From the NCBI GenBank assembly GCA_023512835.1, contig CM042088.1, positions 43,106,771-43,170,770 on the forward strand: DNA of 64,000 nt, read 5' to 3'. Below, piece by piece: positions 1 to 11,941 of this stretch (position 1 is its first letter; each line of letters opens with the position of its first letter). The notes below the pieces were generated by a model. The model did not search any database and was not told where the DNA came from. It saw only the letters and a list, made by a program, of their open reading frames with translations. A program made the position numbers and the translations under genes. Source of the DNA: Taxillus chinensis (taxonomy: Eukaryota > Streptophyta > Magnoliopsida > Santalales > Loranthaceae).

Positions 1-1050
1 TAGACTTTCCATGTACACGTAGCATTATTATATTGGTTATGATGAAATTAATGAGTGGAATATGATTAAATCATTAAATAATAAAATATTTTCACATTAT
101 GGGTGAAAAAGCTTGCACAAAAAATAGAGTAAAAGAATCACGAATTTGATTTAACTCAATTAAAAATAAAATAAATCAAAAGCTATTTAAATGATTTGAA
201 TAACATGTTAATTCTACTTTCAGGGGTTTAGGGTTTAGGAACCTTAACTCCTAAATCCTAGAATAAATCGATTACATAAATGATGTAACCTGTTCAAATC
301 AAACAATGAATACTTATAGATGATGACAATTTTAATCAGGATAAGAAAGACAAAAATTTAATGAATTGAAAGTATATGTCCATCAGTTCTTAAGTTTTAA
401 GGTTCAATGCAACGATATTTTTGATGATGATAATTTCTTTAATTTGGTTTGGTAAAATTTGATATCAGATTATGTATTTTATTTTGTGTTAATATTGTTG
501 ATTTAAGATAAAAAAAAATTGACAACATAAGTGTTAAGAAAAAAACTGTCAATCCAATTTAACATAACAAATCGATTAATAAAAAAACAAATAAACCGAT
601 TTAAATGGATTAAATAATTTCATCAATTCGATCGGAATTTAAAAATTTAATTTAACAAAATAATATAACTCATCCAAACTGACTAACAAACACTTCTAAC
701 AAAAGAAACATGAAATGTTTGATTTACTTGCATTCTTTTTGAAAATAAAATTATTTTAAAAATTATAGGCTCAAATGAATATATTTCACACATAAATACT
801 TTTAAATTATCTCCCGTTATGTCTTCTTTTATATCAGTTCAAATATTTGAACTGGTCTCACAGTAATAATAAATGAAGAGAGTAACATCTATTATCTAGG
901 CATGATAATGGATCGGGTTGGGCCCGAATACTACCTGACCTGAACCTAACCCAAAATTTCACAGCCTACCCTGAACCTATCCCGACCCTCCAGTTTGATC
1001 ACTTTGAGTCAGATCGAATTAGAGTGAGTTGAGGCATGACAATATTTGTT
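1..1050. other. AT-rich intergenic sequence, no gene seen
   Basis: No coding region is recognisable. Two copies of a telomere-like heptamer occur at about 225-241 (gggtttagggtttagg), too short to be more than a chance or interstitial trace. A block at about 900-1000 is rich in CGGG and CCCGA words unlike its AT-rich surroundings. It resembles the internal part of the low-copy G/C-word elements seen again at 11.6 kb, but I see no inverted termini here. Confidence 0.5.
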
Positions 1051-1064
1051 GAGTAATGCTACGT

Positions 1065-1207
1065 ACAGGTACACTGTGGAGGTAATTTGTGTAAAAGCAT
1101 CTTCACTATCGTTGGATTGATATTATCATTTTTAAAATTTTTTTATTCATATCAATCCAACGGCAATAAAAGTGCCCCTGCGTGAATTACCTACACAATG
1201 TACCTGC
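1065..1207. mobile_element. MITE-like inverted-repeat element
   Basis: Two arms of about 59 bases form a long imperfect inverted repeat. The left arm runs from 1065 (acaggtacactgtggaggta) to about 1123. The right arm runs from about 1149 to 1207 and ends in tacctgc. The inner halves match best: gttggattgatat in the left arm and atatcaatccaac in the right. Length and architecture fit a miniature inverted-repeat transposable element with no coding capacity. The true ends may lie a few bases outside, because ctacgta flanks the left arm; no clear target duplication was found, so the superfamily is open. Confidence 0.7.
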
Positions 1208-1215
1208 AAATAGAT

Positions 1216-1786
1216 TTTTTATATATTTTAACTTAATTTTATTTAAAAATATCAAATTAAATCAAATAAGACTTAAATCCAATCTGGTGGCATGTCAAAG
1301 CAGAACAAATCGAATTTTCACTGATCATTATAAACCATTCAATTATTGCACTGGACTGACTCGGATGCAAACCTTGGACAATCCTTTTCACTGTAAGGAA
1401 AAAAAAACGTAGTATATTCATATAAGAAATTAAGAATAGTCAAAATTGCACGAAAACATAAGTACTAATATTTTTAAGAAAGAACGAATTCCACCGACAA
1501 CATAAACGACACGAATGGTCGACGAATTAGATTAAATAATTTATTCAAACAAGGGACGGGGAAGATGCTTTTCTGGCCCCAAAACCCAACCAAACGGCTT
1601 ATTAACTAAATCAGCGTTAACTACCACCCTAACAAGGAGCCCGCCCAATTCTCCGATTAATCATCCAACCAATCCACTACTACCTACGAATACAACATCG
1701 GGTGGGGTGGGACACTTAGTAGTACAAGCCGGCCGCCCTACATGGTGGGTCCAATTCCCTATTGGCACGTGGTGCCGCGCCTCCCG
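1216..1786. other. Intergenic sequence and probable 3' UTR of the DnaJ gene
   Basis: The left part is AT-rich without features. From about 1540 the composition becomes less AT-rich (gggacggggaagatgc and onward), and this stretch abuts the stop codon of the minus-strand DnaJ gene. It is therefore probably the gene's 3' untranslated and flanking sequence. No polyadenylation site could be assigned with confidence. Confidence 0.4.
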
Positions 1787-2922
1787 TCACAGCGCCCTCT
1801 TCGACGCCGTATGATTCCCGCCGACTCCGCCGCCGTGATCAAAGCTGAACACATCCCCACCCACCATCTCCACGAACATCTTCTGCAGGTCCTCCAAACT
1901 ATACGAACGCTGCGTCGCACCATATAATAAATCCCCAATTTTATTATTTCCCCCACAGAGTCAATTAGAAACAACGAAAAATATTTATGAACCCAAAAAA
2001 AAAAAAAAAAACCCAGCATACCTCGTTCCTCACACTGTTCATCATGGACACCATCTCTTGCATGAAATCGCTGGAGCCCTGCATTGCAATTTGCGACCGC
2101 ATCAGTCCACGAGATTTTTATTTTATTTTTTATTTTGGGTTGCAAAAAAAAAAAAGCTTTTTGATTTTCGAAATTCGCAAAAAAGGTACAGAAAAAAGAA
2201 TGGCGTTTCCAGAGTCAAAAACTCAGCAAAAACGGCGCCGTTTTCGGATCTCACGATCAGAGAACTGATAAACGACATCGTTGCAGGTTTCGGCCTTGCA
2301 GACACCACTTTTTTTTTTTAATATTTTTTTTGGGCTTTGGCGTGTACGAACTTCATCTTCCTCGAATGGATCGTAGAGGCCCGCGTCGTAAACCGATTTC
2401 TTTGACGCGTCTGACAAAACTGCAAAAACCAAACAGAAATAAATAAAAAATCAAAAAAAAAAAACGAACGTCTAACAGCCGTCAACAAAGCCGCCGGTAA
2501 ATCGAAACGGAATTCACAAACGGCGTTAGCTACCCTTCCCGTAGCTTACCCGAATACGCCTCATGAATCTTCTGGAACCGCTGCTTCGCGTCGGCGGCGA
2601 CGGCCGGATTCGCCGCCCACCGGTCCGGATGCCACTTCTTCACCAATTCGGTTCCGATTTCCAGAAAAAACGTAAAAAAACAAAACAAGCACAATATCAC
2701 ACAAGAAATCGCGAACATTACATGTTTTTTTTGTTGTTGTTTGTTTCGGGGATGAAGGAAATCGATCGAAACACGAAAAATCAACACACGGAACTCAAAC
2801 AGTAATGGACTTACCATAGCAAGCTTGCGATAGGCGCTTCGGACGTCGGAGAAGGAGGCATCCCTGCCGATTTCGAGGACGGCGTAGTAGGAAGATCCGG
2901 CGGAGCCACCATCCGGATCCAT
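1787..2922 (-). CDS. Short J-domain (DnaJ) co-chaperone, 147 aa
   Basis: Five exons on the minus strand: 2922-2815, 2637-2550, 2419-2352, 2078-2022 and 1909-1787. All joins are GT-AG and sum to 148 codons with the stop. The J domain fills the first two-thirds: YYAVLEIGRDASFSDVRSAY (helices I-II), the HPD motif in KWHPDRW at the start of exon 2, then QRFQKIHEAYSVLSDASKK (helices III-IV). J proteins stimulate Hsp70 ATPase through HPD. The C-terminal part (DFMQEMVSMMN, then YSLEDLQKMFVEMVGGD) matches the small plant J-proteins of the Arabidopsis AT1G56300/AT1G71000 type as I know them. There is no zinc finger, transmembrane segment or signal peptide, so a cytosolic or nuclear site is inferred. 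The start follows a TC-rich leader. Confidence 0.9.
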
Positions 2923-2991
2923 GGGTGTCTTCGCTCTCTGGCAGGAACGAAAGCAGCCAAGGAAGCGCGCTTGAACTCGAGGTCAGAATGC

Positions 2992-2994
<3 letters not shown>

Positions 2995-3031
<37 letters not shown>
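2995..3031. repeat. (GA)n microsatellite in the DnaJ 5' leader
   Basis: An uninterrupted run of about 18 GA dinucleotides lies 73-109 bases upstream of the DnaJ start codon. On the transcribed minus strand it reads as a CT tract, a common feature of plant 5' UTRs and core promoters. Confidence 0.9.
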
Positions 3032-3034
<3 letters not shown>

Positions 3035-3122
3035 AGAGGGAGGGCGGGACAGCCGTAGAGAGAGAAAGATACGGTTCTGGGGGGAAATATCGGGGGTTTT
3101 GTGGGCTGGGTCTTTGTAGGGA

Positions 3123-3227
3123 GAAGGTTCGAGAGAGAAGAGGCCAGATATTTTCTTTCGGGTTTAGTGAAAGGCCCTCGTTCTTTGATTTTATTTACGA
3201 GAGTACCCTTCTATGACGTGTCACGTG
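3123..3227 (-). promoter_or_regulatory. HSE-like site and G-box/TGACGTG cluster upstream of the DnaJ gene
   Basis: At 3123-3135 the sequence GAAggTTCgaGAG fits two perfect and one near-perfect heat-shock-element units. At 3214-3227 TGACGTGTCACGTG contains a bZIP core next to a palindromic CACGTG G-box. Both lie 200-305 bases upstream of the start codon, where a plant promoter would be expected. Heat and stress control of a J-protein is plausible, but binding is inferred from motif matches only. Confidence 0.4.
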
Positions 3228-3229
3228 TT

Positions 3230-4253
3230 TTGTGGGATTCGTTTTAATAATAAAATTAAATATGGACTTTTGGTTTTATATTCTAATTTAAAAATAATTA
3301 TAGTAAAAATAATATATTTTAGAAATAGTATAATTTTTAAAAAGTTGAATCTCATTTATTTTTTTAAAAATTATAATATTATGAGTTCAGATAATAAAAA
3401 ATATTTAAATGTCCTGTTAAAATTGAATTTAAATTTTAAAATAAAAAATATTTAAAAATAATTCTTAAAAATAACTATAAAATTTATCTGTTTTAGAAAC
3501 TAAATTATAAAGTTAAATAATTTTAAATTTATTTAAACTCATAATTTTTAAAAATAATCACAAATTCTTTCTGTGCGTAAAAATTGAAATTTAAAACTAG
3601 AATGCCAATGATTGATTTTAGGAATACAAATTACCTAACAATTCATCTAATATGTGAAATTATTTATCTATTTACAACACTATACGTTTTTTATATATAA
3701 TTTTACTTAGATATAAAATCTTTTTTAATAAATCCAATACATAAGCCCAACACATATGATAGCGAACTCTAACATATAATAAACCTACTACAAAAGTCAC
3801 AATTACATTACAACGCATGGTACTTAATAATACCTGACATTACATTTGTTACAAGATAGACGAAACGAGGAGACTGCTAGCCTAGGAGAAGCTTACTAGA
3901 CTATTACATTAGAACATAAAATGATATTTACAGAGGAAACGAGACACAGGAACATAATACCCAACGCAAGACAGAGGAAACGAGGAGGAGACTAAAAAGA
4001 AGCGTACTAGTTAACATTTTAGACCATTGCTCAACATTACGGACATGAGTTTAGATATTCTATAGTAAGTACAATACATTAAAACTACGTCCTCTAACTA
4101 TATGGTACAACATTATGGACATGAGTTCAGATCCTCTCCAGTAAAATCCTAATTCTTACGGACATGGGATTTCATATATAGAAGCATTTTGACTCTCTAC
4201 ACCGCATGCAAATTAAACCAGTTTGAAGAGTTTCCAACCCACCTCCCCAAAAT
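3230..4253. other. Intergenic AT-rich sequence with short diverged repeats
   Basis: No gene is seen. Small repeats are visible in the right half. The phrase ggacatgag(t/c)tcagat-like recurs near 4040 and 4115, with a shorter third copy near 4157. The phrase acagaggaaacgag occurs near 3932 and 3972. The last 100 bases before 4254 are probably 3' UTR of the CBP60 gene. Confidence 0.45.
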
Positions 4254-7200
4254 CTAAGTGCTGGGGTTAGGATTAAACCAAGTTGATGTTTGAGATTGCT
4301 GTGAGATTCCATGGAAGCAAAGGTGATTGATTGGCTCGGATTCTGCAGGAAACTCGATTGAATCCCAACCAGCTCCAGGGTGACAGTCCTCTGCAATGGT
4401 GTTCGGCTGTGGCAGAGGGGAAACATGTGCCATAAGAAGGTTTGGAAACATGGAGACTTCTAACAGACTGTCATCTTCCACTTCAAGTGAAGATGAAACT
4501 GAGTAACTGCAACCTGGAAACGCTACTTGCTGATCTGCACAGACATTTGGTTACAACTAACATTCAGACATCGGCTAAGGCAATGGGGAAAAGATAAACA
4601 TGAGAACCATTACTTACATGCAATTTGAGATTGTGTATCAGCTAGATCATGGAAATTGACCATTGAAACGTTTTAGCCAGGAAGTGAGATTATGCTTTAA
4701 TGTATATTGGCCATTGAACAGTAATGGTTTCATAGACTAATATTAGCGATATACTTGCTATATAAACATTTCTACCTAAGTCATAAGTGAGCTAGCTCGC
4801 ATATACTTTGGAAAAACTAAAAATCATTCCGTACCAAGGTTTGCATCAGAGACATCTTGATATTGTGAATCAAGATTGAGACCACGGAATGGCTCAGCAT
4901 GCAGGCACGACAAAGGTCTTGAAGGACCAAACAATGAATTATCATCAACTGAGACCAAGTCCTTCAAATTTTTATAAGCTCTCTGTTTCAATTCTTCCAC
5001 CAAAAACTGCAAGAACCGAAGGGCAGATTCTACTAATTTTCATAGGGTAAAATTTTACGATTACCATGAAATAATAACTATATATATATATATAGATAAG
5101 GTTTTGGGGCACACAAGAGAAGCCATATGTAAGAAGTAGTGTGGATCAAATTAAGTTTCGAGAAGACTTTACACACCTTTTGAGATGAGTTTAAATTTTC
5201 CAGAGACAGGTAGGCACCATCAAACTCTGCTCCGATAGCTTTGTAGACAGAATCGAACAGGAGCCCAACACTTTGACCATTTATGGTGTATTTGTAAAAC
5301 TTCTGGTCATTTACAACACAAGTAGTTGCATGTTCGATAATGGCATTCCATTTCTTGATTGAATTCATTTTTTGAGAAAGCTACATTTTTCCACAACAGA
5401 AGATTGCACAAACTAATCAATCAATCCAGAAAGCCCAAGAAAAGAAATCTGAATATACATAGATCTGCTATAGTACTGATCAGATGAAAAATATGATTAT
5501 CTTACAGAGAGTAGAGAGGGGAACTTGGCATTATATGCCTGCAGAAAGTCCCTCACTGTTTTAATTTGTATGGAGGCCAACCGTCTGTGAATGACACCAT
5601 CTTTGGAAATTTTTTTCAAACGCCAAATGTCATCATCCAAGGATGGAGGGTGGTGCTTCTCATTTGCTGGACTAATAGGTAGCTCATCAGAATAATTATT
5701 CCAGCTAAAAAAAATGCTGCCGTTGCATATTGGTAGTTTCAATTGAAAATTTTGACCCTTCTAACAAGCTGAAGCCAAATTAATGAATATACATACACAT
5801 ACGTATACTTCATGTGACAAGCTAACAATGATACTATTAAGAAAATAAAAGAAAACGCAGGTTTATATTTATCAAACATGGCAGTAACACTAGCAAAGTA
5901 GAAGCATCCAATTAGTTTACATAAGATCTACACATCCTAATCTAGGAAGATTTGTTTGTTTCTTTTTTCTTTTTGGAACAACAAAGGGCCCAAAAATCTT
6001 AGGAGTGAGCAGGGGATAATGAAACTAAATATATTGCCAAATGCAATTGTGGTGAGAAAACTTACCCACCCCCCGACGGTCCTTCACTGCAAAGGCTTCA
6101 CTCTTTGCCTCCCTAACTCTTAACTCGCTTTTCACAATTTTAGCCCCCAACCTAAATTTTCCACTTCTTGTCCACTTTGAATTATCAGTGAAACTAATAT
6201 CACTGAAATAACCAAGGCCGTTTTTCAGTGTGATACTCTGGTTCCCAATTAGTAAGGGCCGTTTCCCATCTCTCTCTCTCTCAATACTAGCATTAAATTC
6301 CTGTTCAGTCCACTCCTCCGTACTAAAATCACCTTTAAGTACAAGAATTTCAACCTTTACCGAGGATAGAGAATCAGATATGATTCTACGCCTGGAGATG
6401 GCATCAAGGATAACTACTTGAACAGGTGACCCATCCTCTGCTTCAATTCGGTTGCCTGTGAAAAGGGTTGGCTTCAATTTACAGTTAAATTGAAGCAGCA
6501 AGTTTTTAGGTCCACATGACTCGGTCTGAAAGAATGGTGGCCTGCCACAAGTTCAACATGAAAACCAATATTAGACTGTGGTTCAGTGTTAATATGGCCT
6601 CAAACTCATCCACGAATGTATTATGGTATGAGAGAGAGTGCCCCCCCTACAAATTGAAAATTACGACCATTCCCTCCCTCAAAGAAAACAATTTTAGACT
6701 CATAACAGAGGATATGTTATGATAACAAACAAAAAAGACTGACCTCCATTGAAAATTTATCACTTCAAAGTATCAAATATCTTTTGCAGGAAAGGCATAC
6801 CAGAATTACACACAGGAGGCAACAGACACAAAAAAACAAAAAAAAAAAACCTTTTAGATGAGGGCCAAACTCTTTCAAGTGCCTGCTCCACCTCCTCTTT
6901 CACCTATTAGACATGGATAGAGAGAAAACTAAACACAAGAAGGCCCAAAAATAGAAGTATTTGAATATAATAGCTCAGTTTTCCCACACTAAACCAAGTA
7001 TCAAGTTATCCCACTCTCATTCTAAACTCATGGCAAATCACACAGGAACCTGTGAGCAAATTTAAAGTGAAAAGGGTGACATATTGTATAACTTGTAAGC
7101 AAAAGTGAACGTATGCACAAAAAAAGCCTCCTTCCTTCACATAAGCATGCTTCATGACCGCACTATCAAAGAGGTTAGTAGAGAAAGTTTGAATTCAAGG

Positions 7201-7648
7201 TAGAGAAAAAAAGTTACAAGCCTACAAACCATTAGTTCTTCAAATTTAAATAGAACCTACAAATTGATTAAACTTCTGCATGGCATTAGAAACATTGCAA
7301 CTATATACCATTCTCGAAATATAATAAAACCGATTCTAAATTTTTACAATAATAACAGAGAAACATGTCTTACGCAATTCCGCAGTGAAGGCTCCATAAT
7401 CGATGCGATCTGATGGAAGGACACTTCTCTCATTCTGATGAAACTGTACAGACAAAATAGAAAAACATCAAACAACAAACAACAAACAAAACAAAGAGGA
7501 TAAAAAAAACAAAAACCCGAAATATCAGAAACTTAATATCAGTCGACAACACAAGAATGAAACTGAAATTTTCTCACTTGGGGAGTGTAAGCAGCCGATT
7601 TGGGTGCTGATCATCACGGTCGTCATATTCTTGCCTTTTACGCGACAT
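4254..7648 (-). CDS. Calmodulin-binding protein 60 (CBP60) family, 495 aa
   Basis: Eight exons on the minus strand: 7648-7578, 7443-7374, 6903-6851, 6541-6066, 5666-5506, 5380-5177, 5006-4835 and 4534-4254. Reading phase is consistent at every join and the sum is exactly 496 codons. Residues 1-60 hold the family's N-terminal region ([31 protein letters not shown]). Exon 4 carries the conserved DNA-binding core ([51 protein letters not shown]). Exon 5 has [15 protein letters not shown] and exon 6 has the [12 protein letters not shown] region. CBP60 and SARD1 proteins are plant nuclear transcription factors; some induce salicylic acid synthesis and immunity, others act in development. The subgroup is not resolved here. 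The exon 4 acceptor was placed at 6542, not at the nearer CAG at 6526, because only the former keeps frame. Confidence 0.9.
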
Positions 7649-7915
7649 CAACACCTTCCAAAACAAAAGCTCAACAAAATATGCAAAAATGAAAACACCA
7701 CAGAATCTCTGCGGTAGCAATTGATGAACTCACAGCAGAGTCCTGGTTTTAAAGGGGAGGGACTTGGGGACAAATGCAAATGAATGACAGTTACGCCGAA
7801 GCTTCGGTTGGGTAAATTTAAAAAGTCAAATTTCATCGGTTTTGAATATCCATTCGTTGAAGACCCTAGACCATAAAATCTATGAACTTAGGGTAGGGGC
7901 AGGCACCATACATTC

Positions 7916-8145
7916 CAGGCACAGTGCTTACATCTTCAAATGGGTACCCCGATTTCAGGCACCAAATTTTAAATATTGAAATGGGTACACAAATTTCAGG
8001 CCCGAGATTAAAAATTTTAAAACGGGTGCACCGCTTTCAGCCACGAGGTTAAAAGTTTAAAAATGGATTCACCGGCCACTTTCAGGCACCATATTAAAAA
8101 AGATGTAGAATGGGTATATACAAATTTCAAGCACACGTTTGGGTG
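7916..8145. repeat. Degenerate tandem array, 40-45-bp unit, upstream of CBP60
   Basis: Five to six diverged copies start at 7916, 7956, 7997, 8038, 8083 and 8128. Each begins with caggcac or a variant, continues into an A/T-rich stretch, then reads gggta(c/t) and ends in attt. The array starts about 270 bases upstream of the CBP60 start codon, within or just beyond its likely promoter. Confidence 0.8.
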
Positions 8146-8149
8146 ACAC

Positions 8150-11100
8150 AATTAGCGCGTGATCATTGAAAGGTGTAGTACTACTTTCAAGTTTCAAGCA
8201 GCGTGAGAAGGAGACAGCGATGGACTGATGGAGACCGAAACTTAATGGAACACGGTGAAGCTAGAACGCGGTGTGGAGACAGAATATGGGAGAGAGAAGC
8301 TAGAAGCTACGCACAAATTTACAGAGACGCGTTTGGGGATCTCTAAAAGATCTCACGACGTAGTCGGGGTTCGGATCGCAGCAGGGGAAGTAAATCTGCC
8401 GGGAAAGCTGCTAACCAAAATGAAAGTTCAAAGCTGTCGGGTTTCATTTTCAGGGGCAACATACGGGCCTACGGCTCCACCAACTCTCATCCTTGTCGCG
8501 AGCAGAGAATTTCCTTTTATACACATTTCATTTTTTAAAATCACGCCACTCCATTCACTATCTTGGATAACTTAAAATTTATATATTTTTTTTTCTATTT
8601 TTAAGTTTTTTTCTATTTTTATTTTAACAAATAACTAATTCAATACGAATTAATCCAATATAAAATTACGCATAAAATTTTTTTAAATTCAACCCCTTCT
8701 TATGCTTTCTATCGATGAGTCCATGACTATCGATGGTTCAAATTTAATCCTTCAAACGAATTGAAATAAGAAAACTTCAAGAATAATAAAAATGTTATTA
8801 GCAATTGGATTCGTTTGGTAATACTATATTTTTAGAAAAAGTTACTTTTAATTGTGTTGAAAAAATAAATTACCGTGAAAATAAGTATATATAAGTATTT
8901 AATAAAATATAATTTTAAAAGTATTTTAGTTTTTAAGCAGCTGATAATTATTTTATAAATTAAAAACAAAAAGTGCTAAAAACAAAAAGATGCAAATATT
9001 TTGTTATTTTATCATAATAATAGAATTTCAAAAAATTCTTTATTATATACAAATAGAAAATCAAATCTAAAAACTTCACTCTAACAAGCTCTCTATCTCA
9101 TTTTCTACATATGAAATTTGGTATAATAATTCTTAAAAAAAAGTCACTATTCTCTCTCTCTCTCTCTCTAATATTATATTATTTTTTTATTCTCTTTCCT
9201 CGCTCCTCCATCATTCATCATTGATTGTTTTATTATTATTTTTATTTTAATAAAAATAAAGTTAAAATGAATATGATTGTTGGAGAAAAAATAAATAAAT
9301 TTTCGTGAGGAGAAAAAATACATATTATTGTTTAGTTGCTCTAACTAACTATATAAAAACTTCAAAAATATTAAATTTTAGCATGATAATAGTTGCGTGG
9401 TTCATCAATTGCAAACTTTCTCTTTTCATTTTTTTGTTAATTTAAATAGTCAGTTTAATAAGAAATATTAAAAAGTATACTTTTCAACTCTTTATTTTAA
9501 TAAAATATTTTTTAAAAATGAGCTGTTTAAATTTAATTCTGTACTATTTATTTTTATTTATTAAAATAATATATGTTGTTTTATCACTTTTACTTTTAAA
9601 TTTAAAAAAAAAAGTTAAAATAAAAATAATTTAAAATGAGTAAGTCGGATTATTATAAAGCAACCACAATAAGAATCTTCAATGGTTTACGGTTAGGTTT
9701 TATGAAATTATATTAGCCATACTCTCGATTATATCTAATATTAATTATTTCAAATTTCATATAACCGTTATTTGTTTAATTCAAAAAATGATATTAGGTA
9801 TATTACAAAGTTAATTTAATTATATATGAATTCACTTTTGTAGTTTAATGAATTATATATAGCATATTTTTTTATAACAAATTGAAACAAAATATTTTTT
9901 CCCAAAATATTGAATATATCACTATCACATTAAATCAATTCAATAAATACCGAAATTATGTTATATTAGAAGGATATATATTGAACATTTTAAAAAATGA
10001 ATGGATACTCATACCCACCAAAGCTGTACATTTACTTTTCACATGAAACAACTGAAATATTTATTAAAAATAATAATAATATGTTTGAAAAATTGTATTT
10101 GAATATTACATTATTTTAACATAAAATTAAATGTTAAAACATTAATTTTTGAGCATTATATTTATTCGAATATTTATTTTCAAGTAAGTGGTGATAAAAA
10201 ATTCAAACTAGTGTGTATGGAAAATATTTTTATAATATAAATATAATGTTTGAAAAATAATATTCAAACATTTAATTTTGAATATCATAAAAAAATAATT
10301 ATTTTTAAAAAGGATATTTTTTGAAATTTCACATGAGATTAAAAATAATTTATGAGTGTGTTTAGGTTTTTGGTGGGTGCATTATTTTTTTTCTTTTAAA
10401 AATTTATTTTGAATATGAGATAAAAGTTAGAGAAGTATTGAATATTATTCGATCAAACACAGAGTATATAGTGTTATTAATATTAAAAACTTTTATATAT
10501 AAGTATTAGCAATGCTACATAGTTAGGTAATATTTAGATAACCGTGACGATGTGACAGCTTACCAATTCATCAGATAAGAGAAAAAAAAATTATAACCGT
10601 TCAATCAGTTATGATTTTATGACAATGTCGCGAGTCCATTACATAAACATTTATTACATAAGTATGTTTTGTATAGATTACTTACAGGCACAAAATAAAA
10701 CAGTAATGCACCTCCATGCCTTTTTGTGCACTCATGAACGTACAGTATTGCACTTTTCAATCAAACAGTATTACATTAGCTTAATTATTTGGTTAAATTT
10801 GATCAAAATAAATAAGTTACTCATACGTCCATTGTGTGCAAAAAATCTATGCAAAAGGACTTACGCGTAACACTAATTTTCATAAATATAAGTACAAAAT
10901 CATTAGTCAGTTTCATGAATAAGTACAAACTGGGACACACCTCAAGCTTTTTCAGTTTTTAAAACGATTAAAAGGTTTTGGTGACAACAAATTTTCTTCT
11001 TGTTTGACTGATGAATAAATCAATCTTTCATTGTTTTTGGTTGCAAAACCAGTCCTCCAACCCACTGGGTATTAAATCGCTGACCGTAAGCGAGAATTCA

Positions 11101-11610
11101 TTTCCCACGCGTGTCTGCTTAGCCCAGAATTAAATTGCTTGACATTGACACTATCAAGATTGATTGATTGAATTTGTTTTAATGACAGATCGAAACAAGA
11201 TATTAATTGTTTTTCAAAATATTGACTATATGACTATCATATTAAATCAATTATTGAATAAATCACAGAAATTCTGATATATTATGTGGATATATATATA
11301 TACACATTTAAAACAATTATAAAAGTTAGAAAAGCATAGAATATTATTCAACCAAACATGTAGAGTACATAATGTTATTAATATTTATGATAAATAATGA
11401 TATAAATATAAGAGTGTTAAATAATAAACATTTTTAGTAGATTTCATGAATAATTACTGGTACAGTGTATTTAAATTATATGATTTTTGGTATTTTTTAT
11501 TTATATTAAAATTATATTATTTTAATATGTAATTTTAAAAATATATCGAAATGGTAGAGGATCTGAACTTTCCTTAGAGGTGTATATAACCTACTGAGGC
11601 ACGACATGCT
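8150..11610. other. Gene-poor AT-rich region
   Basis: No gene is supported. An open frame at 8255-8575 resembles nothing I recognise and overlaps promoter-like sequence; I do not call it. At about 9150-9170 there is a short CT microsatellite. At about 10510 the phrase gcaatgctaca resembles the edge of a common woody-plant MITE type, but no partner arm was found. Confidence 0.45.
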
Positions 11611-11618
11611 TTTTAGAG

Positions 11619-11933
11619 TAGGGATGTAAATGGGGCGGGTCATATCGAGTACCCGCCCCGCCCCTAATGGGACGGGTTTGGGATAACTGAAATCTGGTTT
11701 GGGATGGATATCTCTGACCCAATTAGAATTCGAGGCGGGATAACCCGTCTCAAACCCGTATATATAAGGTAAAACAGCGGGTCTAACGGGTACCCGCCCC
11801 GATCCGATCCTAATGGGACGGGTTTCGGGTCGGCTTAAACGAGTTCAGGTCGGATTTGGGATAATGGTTTCTTAAACGGGACGGGTTCGAGATAAGGATG
11901 ACCCGTCCTAAACCTGTCCCGTTGCCATCCCTA
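11619..11933. mobile_element. hAT-like non-autonomous element with TIRs and 8-bp target duplication
   Basis: The left end reads tagggatgtaaatggggcgg and the right end, on the opposite strand, reads tagggatggcaacgggac. They share the tagggatg tip and a further G-rich match. The flanks are ttttagag (11611-11618) and ctttagag (11934-11941), an 8-bp target duplication with one mismatch, as expected for hAT-superfamily elements. The 315-bp interior is built from repeated gggacgggt and cccgcccc words and has no coding capacity. It is therefore a MITE-class element; the superfamily rests on TSD length and the terminal sequence. Confidence 0.85.
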
Positions 11934-11941
11934 CTTTAGAG

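Noticed and set aside
223..241. Telomere-like repeat (two gggttta units)
   Set aside because: Too short to be an interstitial telomeric array.
900..1040. Possible second GC-word MITE like the one at 11.6 kb
   Set aside because: The two aggcatga phrases at its edges are in direct, not inverted, orientation and no target duplication is visible.
8255..8575. 106-codon plus-strand open frame
   Set aside because: No family resemblance, no splice or start context, and it is divergent from CBP60 in promoter-like DNA.
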